64,000 nt of DNA from Gordionus sp. m RMFG-2023 (taxonomy: Eukaryota; Nematomorpha; Gordioida; Chordodea; Parachordodidae). A program made the position numbers and the translations under genes. The notes below the pieces were generated by a model. That model was not told where the DNA came from. It saw only the letters and a program-made list of their open reading frames with translations, and did not search any database. The stretch lies in assembly GCF_954871325.1 (NCBI RefSeq), contig NC_088777.1, positions 30,047,366-30,111,365 of the forward strand, in the 5' to 3' direction. Positions 55,383 through 64,000 of this stretch are shown piece by piece; position 1 is the stretch's first letter; each line of letters begins with the position of its first letter.

Positions 55383-55473
55383 CTTATGACATCAATAAAC
55401 TTTAATTTATATTAAGAAGTTCAATATAAAATCTTCTGAAATTTATAGGGTGGGTATTCTACATATATTAGAA

Positions 55474-55702
55474 TGCATTTCCGGCAAAATCAGATTTAAA
55501 ATTTAAAGCAATAATTATTTAAAATGCAAAATACAACAAAATACCTATCAAACTTTCTTAACTTAATTTTGATTATTTTATATATGGATTTTCTCTATAA
55601 ATTGTTAAATACAAATTTTTTTTAGAAAAATCATATGAGCGTAGATTCTCTTCGGAATAGATTTGGTAAAATCAGATTTATCAGGGAAATTAAAAACGCA
55701 CA
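55474..55702. repeat. Direct repeat pair flanking hAT copy D (left)
   Basis: CCGGCAAAATCAGATT ... GATTCTCTTCGGAATA ... TTTATCAGGGAAATTAAAAA recurs at 58191-58435 with many small differences. The pair may be a local duplication of host DNA or ends of an unrecognised element; hAT copy D lies between them. Confidence 0.75.
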
Positions 55703-57120
55703 GATCAAACCGTTGTTTAATATTGACGCTGTCATTCTACTAAAGGCAGTTATTTAATAACATGTGCAACCAATATAAAACGACTGCTGCCATTGGCGTA
55801 CGCAGCGGGAAGGGCAAGGGGACAAATCCCCCCCCTACCCCCAAAGCCAAAAAATGCAGATGCCGGATATATTTTTCAAAAATATTTTTGTTTAGAGTGT
55901 TGTGCAGATTTAGTTTAAACATTTCCATATTTTTTAATTCGTTTGTAAATAAAAATTTTAACTTGTAAAAATTGATAAGAATATATAAATATGTTATTTT
56001 AACAACTTTTTACAAGTCAAATAATTTTATTTTCAAATAAATAATTAAATATGGAAATGTTTTGAATTTAATTTACACAGTACATATTAATTTATATTTG
56101 TTAATATTTATTCCTATCTCATATTAAATATATATTTAATTACATTTATTATCACTCATAACTAAGTTTATTTATCAATTAATTTCGATTTCAAGTTTTC
56201 AGGCGTAATATTATCTTATTATTTTCAAATTTTTAGTGGCGTAATGTTTATCTAACATTTTTAAATTTCTAGTCAAATATTAATTATTCTGAAATTGTCC
56301 AACAGGGAGAAAGAAATTGCAACCTTGTCCTACGAGATAGAGTCTCCGCCATCAAGCAGTAACAGCTTTTATGGAGTTAGAAGAGCCGATTATTTGCTAT
56401 TACTGACATATCACAATGGCCTGAAAGAAATTTTTCCTTAGAAGCAAGAAAATTATTGGATTCAATGCTTATTCCAAATTTTTTTTCTCATTAGAATGTA
56501 CAACTATTTTATGTATTACTTTTCAAAAACATGATGACTTGATTAAGAAGATGAGAATAGCGGAGAGCATTTTATTAGAATTCAAGGAAATTAGGGCTAA
56601 TGTTTATGAAGAATTTCATGTTTTATATGTTATTGTTAAGTCAAAAGCAGAGCTATACGTGTTTAATATTTCTGTCACTCGACTTGCAGCAAGGCAAGCT
56701 CATAATTAAAACATTAATATAGGATTAGTAGAAGAGTATATCTTAGATACAAATACATTTATAAACCAAATAAATGAATGGTTTTTAATTCATTATGCAG
56801 CACTTACCAATCTGCAAATATTATTTCCATAAAAGCCTTCCCAACCTTTTTCAGATGGTGATAGAAAAAAAATATTTGTTGGATTTTTATCATGAAGATG
56901 TTAAAGTATCTTATGATGCCTTATTAGCTAAATAACTATGTTTATAAGATTAACTATGGTTGATACAGTCCCAAAAAATGTTATGGATGCTCTGCATTAT
57001 TTCAAACACATTTTAGATTATATTCCCAATGTATTAAAAGGGTTTATATATATTAGCAACTCTTCCCAATAGTAAACTAATGAGAGAACATTCTCTTTTT
57101 TAGGAAGAATAACAGAGCCT

Positions 57121-57356
57121 CCGACCCGGATTTTTTGAAAATAAATTATTTTGATTTTTGATTTTTATAGCTAATAATAACGATTTCAAATATAGGCTGT
57201 TTTAAAATATACAGTCCGGCTCGGATATTTTTTTAAAAAAAATTTTCAGGCCCGGCCATGTTTTTTTTTTAAAATTCAGGCTCAGCCCGGGTGTTTTTTT
57301 TAAATTTAGGGCCCGGCCATACGGTCCGGCCCGGGGGCCGGGCCTGCAGGTCTCTG
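57121..57356. repeat. GC-rich block inside hAT copy D
   Basis: Same block as in copies A-C but shorter on the left (starts CCGACCCGGATTTT). Ends GGCCGGGCCTGCAGGTCTCTG. Confidence 0.65.
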
Positions 57357-57506
57357 AAAAACATACCAAGAAGTACAACTTTTGAAAGTAGATTGAAAGG
57401 TTTGGATCTTTTGAATATTCATAGGCATTTGACAACAAGCAAGGATGAGATAATTGAAAAATTAGCTCAATCCCAACGAAGATTGGATTTTACATTGTAT
57501 ATATAA
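57357..57506 (+). pseudogene. hAT dimerisation-domain tail (copy D)
   Basis: Open + frame with RSTTFESRLKGLDLLNIHRH, then LTTSKDEIIEKLAQSQRRLD and a stop. This is the C-terminal end of a ZMYM1-like hAT transposase. The GC-rich block precedes it in all four copies, so none makes a whole protein. Confidence 0.7.
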
Positions 57507-58190
57507 CATACAAAATACAGCTTTTTGTGTATTAATTTATATTTCTAACATTTAAATTTTTTATACTTTATATATAAATTTTAAAGCTCAAAAAATTCAA
57601 ATTTCTATTTTGGGTCATTTAAGTGATTCTTTACATATAATTTTTTTTATAATTCACATTAATTTAAAATTGTGTATTAGAAATAGTTATTAGTCCTAAT
57701 AAATTTATGCTTGATATTTTTAAAAAACAATAATATTTCTTAAAAAATTTTATTATCCCCCCCCAGACCAAATTCCTGCGTACGCGTATGACTGCTGCCA
57801 TAATTTTTTGAATTTAAAACCATTGGTGATACCCTATTATATTTGAAAATCGATGTTTTAAAATAATTGGGATAAAATTGATATTTCGATTTATAATAAT
57901 ATCCATTTCTCACTTCAAAAACATTGACAGCCATTTTCTATAAAAATTAATGTTTAAAAATAAATTAGGTTAGTATGACTACAAATAATATAGATTGCTA
58001 ATAAATTAAGTTCTCTCTCTTCAAAAATATTGGCGTATTTAAATAATAATTAGTGTTTTAGAACTAAAATGACTGCGATTAATGCCAGGAAATTTCAGAA
58101 GCAATAAATCCTATTCCTCCTTCTATTGGACCTTATAAAATATAATTCAAATAATAAAAAAAATAAATCCTTTCTACACCTTTTGGAATA

Positions 58191-58435
58191 CAGTTCCGGC
58201 AAAATCAGATTAAAAATTTAACGCGCTCAATTAATTATTTAAAATGCAAAAAATAGAACAAAATACCGATCAAACTATCACCTTACCTTAATTTTGATTA
58301 CCTTTTTATATATGGATTTTCATTAAAAATGGTTAAATACAATTTTTTTTAGCAAAATCATAAATTCTTAGAGTAGATTCTCTTCGGAATAAATTTGGTA
58401 AAATCACATTTATCAGGGAAATTAAAAACGCGCAA
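58191..58435. repeat. Direct repeat pair flanking hAT copy D (right)
   Basis: Partner of 55474-55702. Confidence 0.75.
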
Positions 58436-58454
58436 TAAATTAGATCAGACCTAT

Positions 58455-58640
58455 AGACCTAGCCTTAAACCCGGCTCGGGTACACGGACCGGGATGTATT
58501 TTAATTTTTTTAAATATACCCGGGCCCAGCCTAAAAAAAGTTTTTTAAATACACGGGCTATATATTTTAAAACCACATATTTTAAATTACCATTATTATC
58601 TATGATATAATATATTTTAAAGAAATTCGAGCCGGGCAAT
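58455..58640. repeat. Stand-alone GC-rich CCCGG relic
   Basis: AACCCGGCTCGGGTACACGG, then GTATTTTAATTTTTTTAAAT, then ACCCGGGCCCAGCC with T/A runs, and ending GCCGGGCAATGC. It looks like the GC-rich block seen inside the hAT copies but stands outside any of them, supporting the idea that the block is an independent element. Confidence 0.5.
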
Positions 58641-59652
58641 GCAGTTTAAAATAACTCACAAATTATTAAATATTGATAAAATTTCTAAAAAATTGACGTA
58701 AGGCTGGCTTAGTTGCTGATAGTTTTTTTTAAACTGTCTACTCTACTAGTTAAAGCAAAGCACTAATAGGAACTGATAAAGAAAGAAACATTTTCATAAT
58801 AACATTACTACTTCTAATTAATTGTTCAGCATATTTAAAAAAAATAACAACCGGAAACTTAAAAATATTATCATAATTATTCATAAACAGGCCTCGGCCG
58901 AGATAATTAGTAATTTTGGTACAAGAATAAATCTTTTTTTATTTTTAAAATTTTATCATATTATTTTATCGCCCAGCGTTGCCATTTTTTATTCAAGGGT
59001 ATTCCGAGAATTTATATGACGGCACCTGGCTTATTATTTGTTTTAAACTTAAAGCTATAAAATTAATGATTTTGACGATTACAATAGATTTAATAAGATG
59101 GAGGTCTAATCAATGCAATGTTCCCCTTCATCTTATCTTATTTAAAAATTTCTATGCCCCCAGATATAGCTGGGAGAGGGTGGTTGTATCTATATGAACC
59201 ATTTATTTTTCTTTAAATATTTTAAAAATTTAAATTATATTATATTTATAAGAGATAAAAAAAACTTTTTACTATAATAAAAAGAAAAAATTATCAACAT
59301 GTTTTTTTCGCGCTGGATAGGGTTAATCATATGAATAACTAGAGGCTATTAAAATCAAGGCTAGCTGAATCAATTAAATTATGCTTAAAAATATGATATA
59401 ATAAGTATTCATTGGCTACTATTATAGCTTTAAATTAATTTTATATGGTAATTATTAAAATTAGAAAAAAAATTTAAAAAATAATTAAATTAAACAATTT
59501 TTTAAAATTAATAAAATGTCATATTTTAACATTTTTATATGATTATTTCGATGCAAATGATGTATTATATATCGATAAAACAAAGTCCATAAAAATAGAA
59601 GAATAATAATTATAATCATCTATGTAAGACACTTAATAAACCAATGGAATCT

Positions 59653-59676
59653 ACAAGCCCCTGGTTTGGGGCTTGT
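59653..59676. repeat. 9-bp palindrome ACAAGCCCC/GGGGCTTGT
   Basis: Perfect 9-bp arms around a TGGTTT loop in otherwise very AT-rich DNA. A strong hairpin; no function known. Confidence 0.7.
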
Positions 59677-60182
59677 TGGGGAAAAATATAACTTTTATTA
59701 AAATATTTATAAATGTATAACTTTAGGTAAATGTTTGTTGGCCTATCTCATAGTATTTTATAAATTCAAATACAACAATTATTTTCAGGCTTATGATGAT
59801 TTTGACAAAAACGCCAAATAGCCCTAGTCCCTACTATTGGAAGAAAGTTGATCATGAGATCAAAAATTTAGATTATTTACCGGTTGACTAAAAAATGTTA
59901 CGTTTTTAAATCTTTATAACTCTGAAATGCGTCATCGTTCTTTTTATGAAATCTATTTTATTGTGTATCTTAATAATCTCAAAATATTTTAAATTTTAAA
60001 AAATGTAGTCGGGACACTTATCTTTTTAAAAATTTCTCATAAATCATAAACTATAACATAAAAATATTTCAGTATTATCAAAGAAATCTCATTATTAAAT
60101 GCCACAAACAATATAAGCATATACGGTAATTTTGTAAATTAATTATTTTATCAAGAGAAGATTTGATAATGATAAAATTATT

Positions 60183-60533
60183 AAAACAAATCAACAAAAC
60201 AAGCCATATTTATTCAACATATCCAACTTTATTCATAATTATCTTTATCTATACATTAAAAAAGAATATATAAATATTATAAATCATATTTATCCCGCTT
60301 CACATGTTCTTCACTCCCACAGGTCCATTCCTCATTTCTCCCAGTGACATCACTCCAATTAATCCAAAATTTTCACTCCAAAATAGCTAACAAAGGAATC
60401 CTTAAAAGCCAAACATGTGATGATCACGTTTTCCCCCTATCCACCAGGAAAACTTAATTCCCCTGTCAGAAAATAACTGACATTTGATGTATTAAATTAA
60501 ATTTATTTCTTCTTTTTTTCAACAGCTACAACA
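60183..60533. repeat. 350-bp direct repeat (copy 1)
   Basis: Nearly identical to 62697-63041. Both begin AAAACAAATCAACAAAACAA and end in a perfect 3' splice-site-like tract (TTTATTTCTTCTTTTTTTCA, then ACAG|CTACAAC). Copy 1 has a few small insertions (for example CCCAC near 60320 and CCTTAAAAG near 60400). No TG/CA ends, so not obviously LTRs. Confidence 0.9.
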
Positions 60534-60579
60534 CGCCCACCCTTCACAAGCCCAGCGTCCCTCTCTCTGTGGTGGTGTT

Positions 60580-60710
60580 GTATCGAATCGCCCCTTTGAA
60601 TTGTATCGAATCGCCCCTTTGAATTGTATCGAATCGCCCCTTTGAATTGTATCAACTTTGAATTGTATCGACTTTGAATTGTAACGAATCACCTCTCTGA
60701 ATTGTATCGG
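60580..60710. repeat. 23-bp minisatellite (GTATCGAATCGCCCCTTTGA)
   Basis: Units TTGTATCGAATCGCCCCTTTGA plus A recur three times perfectly, then shorten (TTGTATCGACTTTGAA, TTGTAACGAATCACCTCTCT). It lies just after copy 1 of the 350-bp repeat. Confidence 0.9.
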
Positions 60711-62575
60711 GACGCCTTGAAGACGTTCAGGGAATTTATCGAATCGACTTCCCTTATGATGATTTATAATATAATATCTCCGATACCTTTCAATATATAA
60801 TCGCGAAAACACATATTACCAATAATGACATGTACATTGGGGTATCTGCATTTACAATCTATGGAACATTAATATGGACAATATAATATCAGCCAAACAT
60901 AATAATTCATTCATTTTAAGACATTTGGGAAATATGAGCTATAATATATATTATTTGGGTATAATTCATGGTAATTAAGAAATAATGATTTTATATATAA
61001 TAATGTAATGTGAACATATGGTCTGTGTGTGAAATGCAATTTCAACACATGTAATTTTCCTTCTGTCATGTGAAAAAAACAAAGCTACATCTTTATAAAT
61101 ATCTCCTAAAATGAATATACAAATCCATCTTTAGGTATTAAAAATAATTGCTAAACTTTGCCGAACAAAGATTTTAAATAAAATTACAAGACATATGTAT
61201 AGAAATAAATTTAATATTTTATAGGGAGGAAAAATATATAATATGTAGAAAATACAATATTTTCCATCTAGGAATTACTCAGTATCCTAAGAAAAATATA
61301 CCATTTCTACCTAACTCTGCCATCACAATTAGCACAAATCCACAAAAATGTAGAATGCAAAGTAACAAAAATTGCGAATATAATGTGTTATATGGTATAT
61401 ATGTAAAGAATTTTTAATATACCTTCACAATATAAAATAATTTGAGTCTTTTCTTTTAAAAAAAATGTTCATAAAATTAATAGTAAAGTGTGATGTGCTA
61501 TAAAATTATTACAAAGATAAAAAAAATGTAATATGCAGCATAAATTTACAAAAAAAAGTTACACCAAAAAAAAAACTTTCTCCAGTATTCAAACTAAACA
61601 ATATTTTCACCTCAAGGCATACCCATCAACATGGCTGACCTTATCTGTAAAATATTTTCCCTTCACATCATTGCATACCATCAAAATAATATAATAATTG
61701 CAAATAAAACTTTTATAAAATTTTATAATTTAAAAAAAAAATATATATATTAAATATAAAGATTTCATAATTTGGAAAAAAATATTATACATCATCTAAT
61801 ATATCACATAAATTCCTACCCAATTTATATATATACCAAATGCAGACACTAAATCAAAATAACTAATAACATCTAACATTATAGATATTATTCTGACTTC
61901 ATCATACTTCAATTCCTTTAAATTATCATTCATAATTAAACATATCATATATGTAATTCACATTACATTCTATTTCATAAAAATGGTTAATTACTTCAAA
62001 ATAAACCACATTAACTCACCCTCAATGGATCACTTAATGATATATCAACTTTAATTGAAACTAAATTACAAATACATATTAACCTTAATTAATAATAAAT
62101 GATCCCACACATGTCCATCCCTTTAAAAACCCAAAATGCATATTTATATAATACACACTTTATTACAAAAGTCTATTTCCATATATATTTTCCACAAATA
62201 TTTAAATATTTAGCAATCCTTTCTGTCCTGCTGATCATGAGGTCTTTTATATTCCTATGACGGAATACCTATAACACCATTCAATGAGTTTTAAGGCATA
62301 CCAAATAATAAGATCATTTGGATGTACAATATACATCTAGACATATAATATACCAAATATTACTGTCTTAAATTTCTTATCTTATTTTCATATTCCTGCC
62401 TAATACTCATTACATACTTTCTATCTTACACCCTTTTAAGTTAAATATTTAATATGAAATTACAGGAACCCTTAAACTCACCTCTTAATCTCACCTTTTC
62501 CTCTGTATAGTTTCTAGTACTGGTGTTGTGGTTTCCCGGTAAAATTCAAAATTACATGAAAAAAATGGTTCTTAC
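60711..62575. other. AT-rich stretch without features
   Basis: No gene, repeat or structured element recognised between the minisatellite and the candidate exon. Confidence 0.4.
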
Positions 62576-62658
62576 CTTTTTATAACAAATAACTCTTGAA
62601 TTTCCATATTCTGTACATGCATCACTTTCTTATCGCCTACGTTGCATTGTGGCCGCAT
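62576..62658 (-). CDS. Candidate first coding exon, unidentified gene
   Basis: On the minus strand an ATG at 62658-62656 opens MRPQCNVGDKKVMHVQNMEI followed by QELFVIKR, and the frame runs into a strong splice donor AAAAAG|GTAAGA (boundary 62576/62575). Stops precede the ATG. The short open frame and good donor make a first exon plausible. No downstream exon was found and the product is unknown. It could also be chance. Confidence 0.3.
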
Positions 62659-62696
62659 TAATATCTAAGTCAATCCTGAGGTCATCGTGCACCAAT

Positions 62697-63041
62697 AAAA
62701 CAAATCAACAAAACAAGCCATATTTATTCAACATATCCAACTTTATTCATAATTATTTTTATCTATACATTAAAAAAGAATATATAAATATTATAAATCA
62801 TATTTATCCCGCTTCACATGTTCTTCACTCCAGGTCCATTCCTCATTTCTCCCAGCTGACATCACTCCAATTAATCCAAAATTTTCACTCCAAAATAGCT
62901 AACAAAGGAATCCAAGCCAAACATTTGATGATCACGTTTTCCCCCTATCCACCAGGAAAACTTAATTCCCCTGTCAGAAAATAACTGACATTTGATGTAT
63001 TAAATTAAATTTATTTCTTCTTTTTTTCAACAGCTACAACA
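62697..63041. repeat. 350-bp direct repeat (copy 2)
   Basis: Partner of 60183-60533; see that entry. It also ends with the 3' splice-site-like tract. Confidence 0.9.
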
Positions 63042-63085
63042 ATTATGCCATGAGAAGAAAAATTGGAAAGAAGTTTAATTCCTGA
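63034..63085 (+). CDS. Candidate last coding exon, unidentified gene
   Basis: Directly after the strong acceptor TTTTTTTCAACAG (AG at 63032-63033) the + strand is open for 16 codons, YNNYAMRRKIGKKFNS, and then a stop at 63083-63085. The basic, low-Asn-repeat composition is protein-like. Copy 1 of the upstream repeat (60526 onward) is also followed by an open stretch of about 30 codons (YNTPTLHKPSVPLSVVV...). The upstream exon was not found; the call rests on the splice signal alone. Confidence 0.3.
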
Positions 63086-63904
63086 ATTTTCTAGAAGAAA
63101 GTGGAATATTGGTCGAGTTCAACAGTTTTAAAGAGACCTCAAGATACGGGTTCCATATATCGAAAAACTATCAAGTAATAGGCTACAACCTTTTGAATCT
63201 TACAAACTTGAAAAAAAAATTGGTAAAATATGGCCCTTAATATCAAATTGGTGTTTATTGTCAGGTTCATGCAAGAAAAAATAAGGATAGATTAATTATA
63301 AAAATTTTTATTATTTTAATAATTTTACGGATCTCAAAATATGCTTTGTTTCCATTATAATTTATAATTACGAAAAAAATTTAAAAAAAAGGCGAGCGTC
63401 AGGCTATAGATCAATATATTGGGAACACGTTTAGCCTATTTTTAAATAAATTAAAATAAATGAGAATCTTAAGTTATTTTTTGTCCAATATTAGTATTTC
63501 AAATTTTTTAAAAAACGATTTAATCTAATTATTAAAAAAAATTGAGTATACGAAACTTCATAAATAGCAAGTGACGTGTTTTAGAGTTACAAAAATTTAA
63601 AAACGCTACGTTAAATAAATATAGAAACTTCAATTAGGCTGGTTTTCTCGTTTTTTGATAAAGGTCTCAACTTGCTAAATGAGTTACAATATAATTAGTT
63701 AGTTTAAAGAATTTCTTTAGAAAAATAGAGATCGGGAAAAATATTATCAGCTAGGAATTTCCAAAAGGTGACAAATTTATTGTTCCCAATATATTTAAAA
63801 TATAAAAACATAATAAAGATGAACTATTTATTAAGTAAGTGGATGAGTAGTAAAGAATTTTAATACTTTATATTAATTATATCGATCATTTGTCAAATAT
63901 AAAT
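63086..63904. other. AT-rich stretch
   Basis: 63086-63240 keeps a long open frame on + beyond the candidate stop (contains LNFLEESGILVEFNSF), which may be another decayed coding scrap. The rest is plain AT-rich DNA. Confidence 0.3.
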
Positions 63905-64000
63905 CAGTATTGCATACGTGATAATTAATTTATGATATTACATTCGTGATAATTAATTTATGATATTATATTCGTGATAATGAATTCGCTGTATTGCATT
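63905..64000. repeat. 31-bp minisatellite at window end
   Basis: ATTCGTGATAATTAATTTAT and GATATTAC/GATATTAT alternate at a period of about 31 bp (GTGATAATTAATTTATGATA near 63918 and 63949), running into the window edge. Confidence 0.75.

Larger units (their letters stand above)
55791..57790 (+). mobile_element. hAT family copy D (complete ends)
   Basis: Terminal repeats CATTGGCGTACGCAG (55791-55805) and, in reverse, CATACGCGTACGCAG (57776-57790) with an 8-bp duplication ACTGCTGC (55783-55790 and 57791-57798). At 2.0 kb it is the longest copy. It has about 130 extra bases near 55895-56080, including a partial inverted repeat (AAATATGGAAATGTTT / AAACATTTCCATATTT). The 3' C tract is 8 bases. 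The dimerisation-domain tail at 57357-57506 is the best preserved in the family. Confidence 0.92.
57799..60182. other. Gene-poor AT-rich stretch
   Basis: Contains the second copy of the direct repeat (58191-58435), a GC-rich relic (58455-58640) and a short palindrome (59653-59676). No gene recognised; open frames at 58822-59197 are probably chance. Confidence 0.4.

Noticed and set aside
60519-60812. 97-codon minus-strand protein
   Set aside because: Its repeated RYNSK/IQFK words come from the 23-bp minisatellite.
60183-63041. LTR retrotransposon bounded by the 350-bp direct repeats
   Set aside because: The repeats lack TG/CA ends, no primer site or coding lies between them, and each ends in a splice-acceptor-like tract.

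Overview
The window is strongly AT-rich eukaryotic DNA, almost certainly from an invertebrate animal (arthropod-like, species not identifiable). The evidence is its mix of mobile elements (piggyBac, hAT, pogo, Helitron, LINE and Ty3/gypsy-type LTR elements), spliceosomal introns and a tRNA-His-primed LTR element. There are no bacterial operons, no rRNA and no intact tRNA gene. It is a graveyard of mobile elements lying in and around very few host exons.

The one host gene I recognise is on the + strand: two intact consecutive exons (24060-24121 and 25203-25424) that encode the C-terminus of a very-long-chain 3-oxoacyl-CoA reductase (HSD17B12/KAR family). No earlier exons were found, so they lie beyond the left edge or were missed; if beyond the edge, most of the left 24 kb is intron. 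Weaker host-exon candidates lie at 62576-62658 (-) and 63034-63085 (+).

Layout. 1-6022: one LINE, with APE-type endonuclease at the left and reverse transcriptase at the right. It is interrupted by a hAT element (63-1660, 8-bp target duplication), a truncated hAT family member (copy A) and satellite-like repeats. 6407-8669: a piggyBac element with TTAA sites and terminal inverted repeats. 10777-22518: a minus-strand hAT transposase pseudogene split by a Ty3/gypsy-type LTR element (about 11104-18116, tRNA-His primed) and by hAT copy B (18223-20082). 24-27.7 kb: the host exons, then a LINE-type C-terminal tail with a restriction-like endonuclease motif and another hAT scrap. 28246-32942: a young LTR element whose 5' LTR carries a short internally deleted LINE. 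33646-35488: hAT copy C. 36-39.6 kb: LINE and hAT scraps, a short-period minisatellite and decayed coding of unknown origin. 39930-55382: an LTR element with a 5-bp target duplication. It holds part of a related LTR element and a large Helitron (42114 to about 51476), and its right LTR is split by a pogo-type element (52778-55112). 55791-57790: hAT copy D. 57.8-64 kb: mostly featureless AT-rich DNA with a 350-bp direct repeat pair that carries a strong 3' splice site, plus minisatellites.

The order of events can be read from the nesting. The LINE and hAT genes were hit by later hAT and LTR insertions. The pogo and Helitron elements came after the LTR element that contains them, and the small LINE came after the 28-kb LTR element. 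The four related hAT copies all carry the same GC-rich block inside their transposase C-terminal coding region, so that block was present before the family spread. All LTR elements here are treated as fossils. I found no convincing undescribed defence or metabolic system; the most unusual items are the chimeric LTR end, the long tRNA-His primer site, the membrane-anchored Gag family and the recurrent hAT-in-hAT structure.
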